64,000 nt of DNA, from NCBI RefSeq assembly GCF_005405145.1, contig NZ_BJDM01000001.1, positions 248,001-312,000 on the forward strand, read 5' to 3'. Below the pieces are notes generated by a model. That model saw only the letters and a program-made list of their open reading frames with translations. It searched no databases and was not told the origin of the DNA. The position numbers and the translations under genes are program-made. Positions 38,301 to 47,355 of the stretch are shown here, piece after piece (within the stretch, counting starts at the first letter, position 1; every line of letters begins with the position of its first letter). Origin of the DNA: Paucilactobacillus kaifaensis. Its GTDB lineage: Bacteria > Bacillota > Bacilli > Lactobacillales > Lactobacillaceae.

Positions 38301-40599
38301 CTTCTTCTTTTGGGACATTGTTTTAGAAGAGTAGCAAATCAATGAGTTCAGAACCATGCGGTAGTTAAAATATTGATATTGTCTAGTTTTAGAAGAGTAG
38401 CAAATCAATGAGTTCAGAACCACAACAATCAGTTCACTAGCACTAAACTAGGTTTTAGAAGAGTAGCAAATCAATGAGTTCAGAACCCATTGTTTTACAT
38501 CTTCTTCCTCTTGGTATGTTTTAGAAGAGTAGCAAATCAATGAGTTCAGAACCTTTGGTGCCGCTGCTTGCTGCGCCTTTTCAGTTTTAGAAGAGTAGCA
38601 AATCAATGAGTTCAGAACCACGTATTCCGTGGCCGTGTTCTTAACGTTGGTTTTAGAAGAGTAGCAAATCAATGAGTTCAGAACCCGAAATCTTACAGCC
38701 GAATTAGATTCTTATGTTTTAGAAGAGTAGCAAATCAATGAGTTCAGAACCATTGTTTCTGGGTTTGTTAAAGATAATGATGTTTTAGAAGAGTAGCAAA
38801 TCAATGAGTTCAGAACCAGATATTAGCCCTGAACTGAATGAAGCAATGTTTTAGAAGAGTAGCAAATCAATGAGTTCAGAACCCCAAGCGGTCGCGTCTA
38901 TTCAATTCCGCTTGTTTTAGAAGAGTAGCAAATCAATGAGTTCAGAACCTTCCAGGAGATATTGTTGAGGCAGCAGTCAGTTTTAGAAGAGTAGCAAATC
39001 AATGAGTTCAGAACCCCAACTAGATTCATGAATGATGATTCAGTAGTTTTAGAAGAGTAGCAAATCAATGAGTTCAGAACCAAGGTGGACGCACAAACGT
39101 TATTAATCGTCGTTTTAGAAGAGTAGCAAATCAATGAGTTCAGAACCCTTGTTTTAAATTCATAATTACCTGTTGCTGTTTTAGAAGAGTAGCAAATCAA
39201 TGAGTTCAGAACCGAGCGATTTTCAACCGTTGCGCAATCAACGGTTTTAGAAGAGTAGCAAATCAATGAGTTCAGAACCCAGTTTTTCTTGTTCGACTTC
39301 GTAGCCGTTGTTTTAGAAGAGTAGCAAATCAATGAGTTCAGAACCTCTAGCAACTGGCGAGGCACGTAACGGCAAGTTTTAGAAGAGTAGCAAATCAATG
39401 AGTTCAGAACCCCAAACATCTCGCAACATTTGGACCGCATTGTTTTAGAAGAGTAGCAAATCAATGAGTTCAGAACCTGCCCCATTGTTTACCCCCCAAA
39501 ACTTCAAGTTTTAGAAGAGTAGCAAATCAATGAGTTCAGAACCTGTCTTGTATAATTGATGTTCTTCGTAACTGTTTTAGAAGAGTAGCAAATCAATGAG
39601 TTCAGAACCCGGATCTAATACGAGAATATACAGAGATATGTTTTAGAAGAGTAGCAAATCAATGAGTTCAGAACCAACAAATTGAATTAGTAAAACAATT
39701 TTAGGGTTTTAGAAGAGTAGCAAATCAATGAGTTCAGAACCTATTTAGCATGATATTTCAGCGTGTCTCGCGTTTTAGAAGAGTAGCAAATCAATGAGTT
39801 CAGAACCCGGGTGATAGGGCGATGGCCGAAGTGGTTAGTTTTAGAAGAGTAGCAAATCAATGAGTTCAGAACCTGCTGTTCCATCGTCATTCTTGAATTG
39901 CTCGTTTTAGAAGAGTAGCAAATCAATGAGTTCAGAACCCCGTATCTACTACTAGGGCTCGGTCGAGTAGTTTTAGAAGAGTAGCAAATCAATGAGTTCA
40001 GAACCATAAACAAAAAAGCCATATCCCCTCCCGCCGTTTTAGAAGAGTAGCAAATCAATGAGTTCAGAACCTAATTGTCGGATTTACGTATTCATGCATT
40101 TGTTTTAGAAGAGTAGCAAATCAATGAGTTCAGAACCCCGAAAATGCCCCAATAATTTTGACCACTTGTTTTAGAAGAGTAGCAAATCAATGAGTTCAGA
40201 ACCAAGCGGTAAATATTAATAATGCAATCGTTGGTTTTAGAAGAGTAGCAAATCAATGAGTTCAGAACCTGAAATGGCAGATAAGATCGATAAAGATGCG
40301 TTTTAGAAGAGTAGCAAATCAACGAGTTCAGAACCTCATTCTATTAATTCAAATGATTATATTAAGTTTTAGAAGAGTAGCAAATCAATGAGTTCAGAAC
40401 CACTCTGTGGAATACAAATTCACATCAGTAGGTTTTAGAAGAGTAGCAAATCAATGAGTTCAGAACCGATAACGACATAGGCACGGCTTATAGTGAGGTT
40501 TTAGAAGAGTAGCAAATCAATGAGTTCAGAACCAATATATCAAAGCAAAACAGAAAGGTAAGTGTTTTAGAAGAGTAGCAAATCAATGAGTTCAGAACT
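35350..40599 (+). CRISPR. type II-A CRISPR array, 80 repeats and 79 spacers
   Basis: The 36-bp repeat starts GTTTTAGAAGAGTAGC and ends GTTCAGAACC. Repeat starts fall exactly every 66 bp from 35350 to 40564, so all 79 spacers are 30 bp. I read out every spacer and saw no duplicates. Only two repeats differ: number 76 (C for T at 40323) and the last (GAACT end at 40595-40599). The degenerate end and the csn2-side leader put the newest spacers at the left. The leader between csn2 and repeat 1 is very short, so leader signals must lie inside csn2. The repetitive minus-strand frames across the array are not genes. Confidence 0.99.
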
Positions 40600-40975
40600 C
40601 AATCGTTGGAGCGTTGAGTACTTTTGACGGTTCTAGATACTTACCTAAATTTATGCGTAAAGAAGCATCTTATATTATTCGGCTAATAGGTGTTAATCTA
40701 TGAGGCTTAACTACAACATAATGGTATGAACGTTTAATAAGCTTAAAAATAGTAATTAATAGTACCCGTAGCCTAAGAGTGTACGTGTTTAGAAATGAAT
40801 ATAATTTATTGCGCTGAAGGTAAATTACTTATAAAGTTTTTTATCAGATAAAAAATAGTAATAAAAATTAACATTATTAACAGCAATAAATAAAGAATTT
40901 TTTTAAATATTTAATTTACTAGAATTTTAATTTATTTAGTTTTAAACTAGGATAGTCGGTGTTTGTCGATAGTTA

Positions 40976-41011
40976 GTTTTATAAGAGTAGCTAATTCCTA
41001 AGTTTAGGTAA
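40976..41011 (+). repeat. orphan degenerate CRISPR repeat
   Basis: GTTTTATAAGAGTAGC followed by TAATTCCTAAGTTTAGG matches the array repeat at about 25 of 36 positions in the same orientation. The lower stem GTTTTA and upper stem AAGAGTAGC needed for tracrRNA pairing are intact. It lies 376 bp after the last repeat. Confidence 0.7.
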
Positions 41012-41025
41012 AAATGGTAATCTTC

Positions 41026-41100
41026 AAATTGTCGATAATTTCAAAAACATATTTTTGTTTTTGTTTTTTAAAAAAATTTATTTTAAATTATCGATAGTTA
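41026..41100. promoter_or_regulatory. inverted-repeat pair near promoter of the regulator gene
   Basis: AAATTGTCGATAATTT (41026-41041) is repeated inverted as AAATTATCGATAGTTA (41085-41100). A further TCGATAGTTAG sits at 40966-40976. The distal copy ends 6 bp before a -35 box. Confidence 0.55.
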
Positions 41101-41106
41101 GAGAAT

Positions 41107-41135
41107 TTGACAAAAATAATATTAAGGTTTATCTT
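41107..41135 (+). promoter_or_regulatory. promoter of the sigma-like gene
   Basis: TTGACA and TATCTT are separated by 17 nt; the start of transcription would be about 20 nt before the GTG start. Confidence 0.6.
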
Positions 41136-41161
41136 ACAAAGCGAGATGGAAATGAAGGGAT

Positions 41162-41662
41162 GTGATTATAATTATTACTAAAAACAAAAAACTGATTGCA
41201 GAATATAAGAAAATTTTAGCAATTTCAAAACGTTTACGATGTTTGGAGCATAGGCACAGTAATATGTCTAAAGAAAAAAATTTGGTACAAATAATAGACA
41301 GTTTGAAATTCTCGATTTCTCTAATGGAAGGTAAACAGGTGGTTCACCATTTAAAAAAATGTGTTTACTTGGACCCAGAAAAACTTGAGTATTTATTTTA
41401 CTACCAAAGTTATTATTTTCAGGATGATTGTAGCAGTAGACTCACAAGAGGACAATTACGAAGCATCAGGCAGGCGTTATCAATTTTAAAACTAGTCGAT
41501 CGCCGCATTTATGTGAAACGAACAAAATATGGGTTAACTTATAGACAACTTGCTAATATATTCAATGAAACTGAAGGCTTTATTGAGTATCATTTTTACA
41601 AAGCTAAAAAGGTTTTGAAAGTTGCTGTAGATACTGGGAAAGTCAAATATTATAGATATTAA
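41162..41662 (+). CDS. unrecognised helix-turn-helix protein, sigma-region-4-like
   Basis: The 166-residue protein is basic. Residues about 110-155 (RIYVKRTKYGLTYRQLANIF, then EGFIEYHFYKAKKVLKVA) have the layout of sigma-70 region 4 or ArpU-like phage regulators. No region 2 is evident. The N-terminal part is helical with no known motif. The start is GTG 41162 with weak AAGGGA close by; ATG 41264 is an alternative. It stands alone just after the CRISPR array. Its role is unknown; a DNA-binding regulator is the best guess. Confidence 0.6.
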   Translation: MIIIITKNKKLIAEYKKILAISKRLRCLEHRHSNMSKEKNLVQIIDSLKFSISLMEGKQVVHHLKKCVYLDPEKLEYLFYYQSYYFQDDCSSRLTRGQLRSIRQALSILKLVDRRIYVKRTKYGLTYRQLANIFNETEGFIEYHFYKAKKVLKVAVDTGKVKYYRY

Positions 41663-41809
41663 AACGTTTAAAACATATGATTACCAGATATTATCTAAGT
41701 AATAAATTTGGGATGGCAATTACAAAGTGAACTAAATTCTCATAAAAAATTAATCTACATTATGTATAATATGTCCTTAATCATTATTTAGCACGTCGGA
41801 GGGCAAATT

Positions 41810-42724
41810 ATGCAATCAAAGTCACATTCTCAAAACATTACAAAAGGGCTTCTGTGGGCGACCTTAGCGTCAGGACTATGGGGTGTTTCCGGAACAGTCT
41901 TACAATATATTTCTCAAAATTTGGCAATTCCAGCGACCTGGTTTCTATCCGTCCGAACATTAAGTGCTGGGGTAGTGTTATTGATTATTAGTGCAATGAT
42001 TGAAGGAAAACGGATGTTTTCTATTTTTACCAACTGGCGCCTAGTATGTTGGCTGATCGCTTACAGTTTATTCGGCCTGATGGCCAATCTGTTTACATTT
42101 TATATGAGTGTACAAACAGGAAACGCAGCTGCCGCAACGATTTTGCAATATTTAAGTCCTCTTTTTATCGTGTTAGGCAGTTTAGTATTGTTGCGCCAAC
42201 GGCCGATGCGTAGTGATCTAATTGCTTTTACAATTTCACTAATCGGATTGTTCTTGGCAATTACCAAAGGAAATATTCATGAATTAGCAATTCCGATGGA
42301 TTCATTGATTTGGGGAATCCTGTCAGGGGTGACGGCGGCTTGCTATGTAGTACTGCCACGCCAAATAGTTAAGGAACACTCGCCAATTGTTGTGTTAGGC
42401 TGGGGGATGTTTATCAGTGGAGTCCTATTTAACTTGCGCCATCCCGTGTGGGTTAACGAACCACAACTTGATTTTAAGTTGGTGACTTCTTTAGCAGTCG
42501 TAATAATTGTTGGAACCATTTTGGCGTTTTCTGTCTTGTTATATAGCTTGAATTTCGCTCCTTCTGCTGTAATCAGCATTGTTGATGCAGTTCAGCCGGT
42601 GGTTACATTTATCCTGAGTGTAATCTTTTTACACGTTAAACTTAGCTGGATAGAAGTTTTTGGTTCAGCGTTAATTATTTTAGCAATTTACGTGCTACAA
42701 CATTTCCGCGATGGTGAGCAGTAA
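41810..42724 (+). CDS. EamA/DMT-family transporter
   Basis: The 304-residue membrane protein has about 10 hydrophobic segments in two EamA repeats. The first has LLWATLASGLWGVSGTVL, the second GILSGVTAACYVVLPRQ. It is of the drug/metabolite transporter type (RhaT/YicL-like). GGAGGG precedes the ATG. A bidirectional terminator follows. Confidence 0.88.
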   Translation: MQSKSHSQNITKGLLWATLASGLWGVSGTVLQYISQNLAIPATWFLSVRTLSAGVVLLIISAMIEGKRMFSIFTNWRLVCWLIAYSLFGLMANLFTFYMSVQTGNAAAATILQYLSPLFIVLGSLVLLRQRPMRSDLIAFTISLIGLFLAITKGNIHELAIPMDSLIWGILSGVTAACYVVLPRQIVKEHSPIVVLGWGMFISGVLFNLRHPVWVNEPQLDFKLVTSLAVVIIVGTILAFSVLLYSLNFAPSAVISIVDAVQPVVTFILSVIFLHVKLSWIEVFGSALIILAIYVLQHFRDGEQ

Positions 42725-42726
42725 AA

Positions 42727-42772
42727 AAACGAGATTACGACAAAAGTTGTCATAATCTCGTTTATTTTTATA
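42727..42772. terminator. bidirectional terminator
   Basis: The stem ACGAGATTACGACA/TTGTCATAATCTCGT has A-run and T-run flanks between two converging genes. Confidence 0.85.
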
Positions 42773-43328
42773 ATTGATAATTATTTGGATCTGCACTAGC
42801 GGGTCCGTAACTGTCCATTTCGCTATCGCGATAATCCCACCATTCTTCACTATAACCAACGAATCCTGCAGCGGTCATAGCATCATTTAAGATGTGGTAA
42901 TTATGTTCTTGATATGGCTTACGCGGATAGTTGCGCTTAGCTTTTTCGCCAAACTCGTCGAATTTACTTTGCATTGGAATGTCGGTCCCATCTATTTCAC
43001 ACAAAGTAATATCGAAGGTAACTCCTTTTTGATGACTAGCGTTTGGATTAGGCGGTAAAACCCAGTTTGGATCTGGATACACTTCAAATAGTTTCTTTTG
43101 AGCTGCTACAGGACGATATGCGTCCCAGACTTTGAGTCTAAATCCTTGAGCTTTAACTAGTTTACTGGCCTTGGCCAATTTTTTGGCAGTGCCAGTTCGG
43201 GCAATAGCAGTTGCAAAATCATAAATTTTTGTACCAGTGAAATTATTTTCTGTTGCATAACGTAAATCAACAAAAATATCAGGATCTAATGCCTGAACGT
43301 TGGTAAAATCAGTGGCTAACTCACTCAT
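42768..43328 (-). CDS. VanX-type D-Ala-D-Ala dipeptidase (M15D)
   Basis: The 186-residue peptidase family protein removes D-Ala-D-Ala in vancomycin-resistant cells that use D-Ala-D-Lac. Marks are KVWDAYRP, ASHQKGVTFDITL with zinc-ligand His and Asp, and EEWWDYRD near the C-terminus. In VanX the last motif is EWWH, where the His binds zinc; here it is Asp. No signal peptide. GGAGGAAC precedes the ATG. Activity may be altered. Confidence 0.85.
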   Translation of the reverse strand: MSELATDFTNVQALDPDIFVDLRYATENNFTGTKIYDFATAIARTGTAKKLAKASKLVKAQGFRLKVWDAYRPVAAQKKLFEVYPDPNWVLPPNPNASHQKGVTFDITLCEIDGTDIPMQSKFDEFGEKAKRNYPRKPYQEHNYHILNDAMTAAGFVGYSEEWWDYRDSEMDSYGPASADPNNYQL

Positions 43329-43379
43329 ATTGGTTCCTCCTATTCAAACTTACTAGATATTTGTTTCCAGTACGCTACT

Positions 43380-43886
43380 TCAAAATGTTAAAGCTGTCCG
43401 CGAGCTTTCTAGTTTTAACAGTGCTGTTTTTAATGGCAATCCACCACGATAACCGCCCATCGTATGGTCAGTCCGAATAACTCGATGGCATGGAACCACG
43501 ATCATCCACGGATTGCGACCAACTGCGCTAGCTACGGCCCGAATGGCAGTTGGGTGGCCAATACGGTGAGCTAATTGTTGATACGTAAGTGTCTCACCGT
43601 ATTTGATTGTGGTCAGTGTTTGCCAAACTTTTCGTTGGAGTGGGGTTCCAAATTGAGCATCTAAAGCAAGATCAAAATTTTGACGGCTGCCACTAAGAAA
43701 TTCCTGCAGCTGTGTTTTAACCTGGGCTAATTTATCTGGATTACGAGTTAAATTATCAGTGGCAAAGAAACCATCTGCTTCGGCCAGTTCTGCGTCAGGT
43801 GAACCAACAAAACATAAGCCAGAATCGCTGGCAATTAAATAATATTGGTGATCGTTAAATTTAAAAATATCATAGTATAATTCCAT
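43380..43886 (-). CDS. ogt: methylated-DNA--protein-cysteine methyltransferase
   Basis: The 168-residue repair protein removes O6-alkyl groups from guanine by suicide transfer to the Cys in VVPCHRVIR. The helix-turn-helix QQLAHRIGHPTAIRAVASAV is intact. Three ATGs are in a row; the third (43886) has GAGG at 8 nt. It may form a DNA repair unit on its own. Confidence 0.93.
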   Translation of the reverse strand: MELYYDIFKFNDHQYYLIASDSGLCFVGSPDAELAEADGFFATDNLTRNPDKLAQVKTQLQEFLSGSRQNFDLALDAQFGTPLQRKVWQTLTTIKYGETLTYQQLAHRIGHPTAIRAVASAVGRNPWMIVVPCHRVIRTDHTMGGYRGGLPLKTALLKLESSRTALTF

Positions 43887-43940
43887 CATCATTACCTCAA
43901 ATTATGTCGTATTTAGCACCTTGATTATACCTTATAAACA

Positions 43941-44098
43941 CAAAAAAAGATGGCGGGGAAGCCATCTTTTGAGGAGTATTACGAAAATCTTGGGGGGATT
44001 TCGTAATTATTTTTCGGTTACTATTGGGAGGAGTAATTGAAAAATATAGGTTTATGTCGTAACAGGAGTTACTTGCTCCTTGCTACGATTTATATATT
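43941..44098 (-). ncRNA. candidate small RNA with own terminator
   Basis: On the minus strand three hairpins follow one another (GGAG/CTCC, TACGAAATC/GATTTTCGTA, GATGGC/GCCATC), the last with TTTTTTT. A possible promoter (TTTTCA, 16 nt, TATAAA) lies at about 44090-44120. No convincing frame is present. It could also be a leader/attenuator of ogt. Confidence 0.35.
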
Positions 44099-44206
44099 AA
44101 CAGCTGTTTGTGAAAAATGTGTGACGATTTTTTTAATCTTAACCATAATTTTAAAAAACGGTTGATTTAATAGTTGTTAACGTAGATAAATTTTTTCAAC
44201 CGACCA

Positions 44207-44235
44207 TTGAAAATCAATGCGATAATCGGTAAACT
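44207..44235 (+). promoter_or_regulatory. promoter of tRNA-Arg
   Basis: TTGAAA and TAAACT with a 17-nt spacer lie just upstream of the tRNA. Confidence 0.65.
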
Positions 44236-44247
44236 GAATAGTATAAA

Positions 44248-44319
44248 GCGTCCTTAGTGTAATGGATAGCACATGAGATTTCGGTCCTCATGATCCGAGT
44301 TCGACTCTCGGGGGACGCA
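44248..44319 (+). tRNA. tRNA-Arg (anticodon TCG)
   Basis: A full cloverleaf of 72 nt is present: acceptor GCGTCCT/GGGACGC, D-stem GTGT/GCAC, T-arm CCGAG-TTCGACT-CTCGG, discriminator A, no encoded CCA. The anticodon loop TTTCGGT gives TCG. The base pair 31-39 is A-C. Confidence 0.93.
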
Positions 44320-44327
44320 TTCTAGTT

Positions 44328-44369
44328 AGCTTGTAATGCCATATTCAATAAGCATTACAAGCTTTTTAT
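44328..44369 (+). terminator. terminator of tRNA-Arg
   Basis: The stem AGCTTGTAATGC/GCATTACAAGCT is followed by TTTTATT. Confidence 0.85.
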
Positions 44370-44395
44370 TATGAACTTTGATTGTTAATTATCAC

Positions 44396-45763
44396 TTACC
44401 AATTCCGGAAGGCGCGTCCATTACGGCCAAAGTCCTTACGATAAAGTATAAATCCAATTACGGCAGTAATAATGTCGGCAATTGGCTGTGATACAATGAC
44501 TCCCTGATATCCCAATATTGCGGTCACAATGAAGATAACAATTATAAACACAACACCTTGCCGTGATATCGACATGATAAACGCGTCAAATGGCTGGTTG
44601 ACGGACTGAAACATGGTGGTGAAGACAAGCGATATTCCAATAAATGGAGTGGTAATTAGGAACCACCGCAACATATAACTGGCCGCTTGAACAACTTTTT
44701 GATCTTTCATAAATAGGCCGCATAGTGCAGGTGCAATTGCAATTAGTACCAACGCAATGACAAAAGCAAAACCAGCATTTACCAAAATATCGAACTGAAT
44801 AATTTTTTTGAGCCGTTCTTTATTTTTAGCACCATAGTTATACCCAATCAGTGCTTGTGAACCAAAACAAAAGCCGACTAACACCATGGTGACAATGGTC
44901 TCTACCTTGGTTGCAATCCCAAAACCCGCAACCTTACTAGCACCATAGACAATTAAGAAATTATTCATTATCGCCGTGCCAAGCATCGTCATAAAGTTGG
45001 TCACAGATGCTGGGACACCAATTAGAAGTACATCTTTAATTTCGATGCGTGGAATTTTAAATTTATGAATATTGATATGAATATAGCGTGCCCGGCGAAT
45101 TGTATAAGCAATCAAGATTGAATCAGTTACTAAATAACCAACAACTGTTGCTAACGCGGCACCCGCAGCACCCAAGTGAAACCCAAAGATAAATAGTGGA
45201 TCAAGAAATATTTTTAAAACAGTACCTGAGGCCGTTCCAATCATCGATTCAGTTGCTAAGCCTTCAGTCCGCAACGTATTAATGGGAACTAAAGAAACGA
45301 TGATCAAGATACCGGCAGCAGCCATAATCTCATAGTAAATGGCTGCGTATTGATAGGTTGAAGGGGTAACACCTAGCCAACCTAAAACCTGTTGTTTAAA
45401 AATAAAAAGGCAAGCAGTTACGATGACGGCTAATAAAGTTGCGCCATAAAAGCAAAAGCTATTAACTTTACCAGCTAAATCATATTTTTTCTGGCCTAAC
45501 AATCTGGAAATAGCAGAGCTACCACCGAGACCAAACATATCACCTAAAGCGATCATCATTGAAAATAACGGTGTGCATAGAGTAATACCAGCGACCAAAT
45601 TGGCATTTTGTGTCTGAGCGACAAAAAATGTATCGGTTAAGTTATAAATCATTGAGACGACTGTTCCTAAAACTACAGGTAATGCTAGTTTGAAATATGC
45701 TTTCGGTATTGGCGCTTTTTCAAATAGTTCTAAAATGTTATCGTCTCCCAATCTGTTATGCAA
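44396..45763 (-). CDS. MATE-family efflux transporter
   Basis: The 455-residue protein has about 12 membrane segments, with NLTDTFFVAQ in the first helix region and GLGGSSAISRLLGQKK after helix 2, as in MATE/NorM-type multidrug exporters. The start is uncertain: TTG 45763 has no evident ribosome binding site and no better start is near. Confidence 0.87.
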   Translation of the reverse strand: MHNRLGDDNILELFEKAPIPKAYFKLALPVVLGTVVSMIYNLTDTFFVAQTQNANLVAGITLCTPLFSMMIALGDMFGLGGSSAISRLLGQKKYDLAGKVNSFCFYGATLLAVIVTACLFIFKQQVLGWLGVTPSTYQYAAIYYEIMAAAGILIIVSLVPINTLRTEGLATESMIGTASGTVLKIFLDPLFIFGFHLGAAGAALATVVGYLVTDSILIAYTIRRARYIHINIHKFKIPRIEIKDVLLIGVPASVTNFMTMLGTAIMNNFLIVYGASKVAGFGIATKVETIVTMVLVGFCFGSQALIGYNYGAKNKERLKKIIQFDILVNAGFAFVIALVLIAIAPALCGLFMKDQKVVQAASYMLRWFLITTPFIGISLVFTTMFQSVNQPFDAFIMSISRQGVVFIIVIFIVTAILGYQGVIVSQPIADIITAVIGFILYRKDFGRNGRAFRNW

Positions 45764-45873
45764 TAAGAATTATGTTACCACAATTGAGTTGTCAAATTGA
45801 GACCATAGGTAACAAAAGAATACATAATTGTAGCTAAAAAGTGATTGAACTTGTTTAAGTATTGACTAGTTTC

Positions 45874-47355
45874 CTAACTATCCAATTGTTTATTGGTGGC
45901 TGCAGCGCGTCTCAGTAATTTTTGTTTTTCTAAATGTAGTCCCCAAATATTGACTGACAGTGAAAGTAGCATCAACACTAATGCAATCACAGTAATGTTT
46001 TGGAGACCATTGTGTAAAATAATTCTCATTTGTGGAATCAAGTGAGTGGGTAATGATGTAACATTAGCTGCATCGCTAAGTTTGTTCATCATTTTCATTG
46101 TGATGGTACCACCTGATTCAGCGACACCTTGGTATAAGGCATGGTTCATAATGATTCCAAAAATCGAAGCCATAAATGTCTGACTTAACATGCGAATGAG
46201 AAAACTAAAAGAAGTGGCGACAGGAATGTCATCCAAATTGGCGTCTTGTTGCACCTTAACTTGGAGCTCATTAAAGCACATCCCATTGCCAAAGCCTTCA
46301 AACATACCAGCGACTAATAAAATCCAATAAGGAGTTTTAATTCCCATAATTAGCAACAAAATGAATGAAACTGTGAGTGTAATAATTCCAGTTGTGATAA
46401 CCTTTTGTGGTGTGAAGAATTTACGTAATGGTGCCACAGATCCTGATCCCATAAAGTTAGTAAATGAACTGGGGATTTGAGTTGCTCCTCCAATTAGAGC
46501 TGTGGTCCCTAAAATTCCTTGCGCCCACATTGGGACATATGTGAGGAAACCAAGGAAAGCTCCCCAAATTAGTGCAAACAACGTAAAATCAATTATTAGA
46601 GAGCGATTTTTAAATAAACGGCTGGGGATGATGGGATCTTCTGCTTTACCCTCATAGTAAATCATGGCTGCCAAACAAATGAATGCAACTATTAAAATTG
46701 GTGCGACAATATTCCAACTAGCAGTGCCAATCATCTCAATTGCTGCGAGGAGCCCAATCAAACCAATAGTCATCAATGTGGCCCCGCGATAGTCAACTGG
46801 ACTTGTTTTACGCACTTCTTTTGTTGATTTGTAGTAAATTTGAACAAGCAAAGCGGAGATTAAACCGATTGGAACGTTGATATAAAATACCCAATGCCAA
46901 CTAAATGAATCCACAATATAACCACCAACCAGAGGACCGATGATTGTTGCCATGCTATAGCTAGCAGATACGAATCCTAGAACTTGCATTCTTTTGCGTG
47001 CGTTCTTATACAAACTTGCATAAATGATGTATGGCAATGAGATCAAACCACCATTACCAATGCCGGCAAGTGCACGCGAAGCAATCAAAAAGATAATATT
47101 AGGTGACATTCCTTGCATTAAAGAACCAACAACGAAAAAAATAGCAGCCAGTTGATAGGCCTGCTTGTTGCCAACATGTTCACCTAACTTACTCCAAAGG
47201 GGAGTGCTAACAGCGGTGCCAAGTAAAAAGATTGCGACGATCCAGCCCATCAATTCGATTCCATGTAAATCCGAAATGATAGCAGGTAGAGCAGTGTTAA
47301 TGATTGTATTATCAATCCCACTCATTGCATTTGATAACAATAGTGCGAGGGTCAC
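45874..47355 (-). CDS. MFS transporter, DHA2 (14-TM) family
   Basis: The 493-residue EmrB/QacA-type exporter begins with the family helix ALLLSNAMSGIDNTIINTAL, and has GWIVAIFLLGTAVSTPLWSKLGE and the motif C-like GPLVGGYIVDSFSW. The GTG at 47355 has no Shine-Dalgarno sequence, and the open frame continues upstream with SKRNILIV, which looks like real coding but has no ATG, GTG or TTG. Confidence 0.86.
   Translation of the reverse strand: MTLALLLSNAMSGIDNTIINTALPAIISDLHGIELMGWIVAIFLLGTAVSTPLWSKLGEHVGNKQAYQLAAIFFVVGSLMQGMSPNIIFLIASRALAGIGNGGLISLPYIIYASLYKNARKRMQVLGFVSASYSMATIIGPLVGGYIVDSFSWHWVFYINVPIGLISALLVQIYYKSTKEVRKTSPVDYRGATLMTIGLIGLLAAIEMIGTASWNIVAPILIVAFICLAAMIYYEGKAEDPIIPSRLFKNRSLIIDFTLFALIWGAFLGFLTYVPMWAQGILGTTALIGGATQIPSSFTNFMGSGSVAPLRKFFTPQKVITTGIITLTVSFILLLIMGIKTPYWILLVAGMFEGFGNGMCFNELQVKVQQDANLDDIPVATSFSFLIRMLSQTFMASIFGIIMNHALYQGVAESGGTITMKMMNKLSDAANVTSLPTHLIPQMRIILHNGLQNITVIALVLMLLSLSVNIWGLHLEKQKLLRRAAATNKQLDS

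Larger units (their letters stand above)
40600..41106. other. array trailer and regulatory region
   Basis: No gene is seen here. Just past the last repeat, ACTCAATCG/CGTTGAGT forms a short hairpin followed by ACTTTT. The region is very AT-rich and contains an orphan degenerate repeat and TCGATAGTTA-type motifs (separate entries). Confidence 0.6.

Noticed and set aside
35337-40322. Many minus-strand open frames with a repeating MICYSSKT / VLNSLICYSSKT pattern
   Set aside because: They are translations of the CRISPR repeat; the 66-bp period keeps the frame open.
29000-41000. Idea that the CRISPR region lies in a prophage or mobile island
   Set aside because: No integrase, transposase, attachment repeats or phage structural genes are visible around it.
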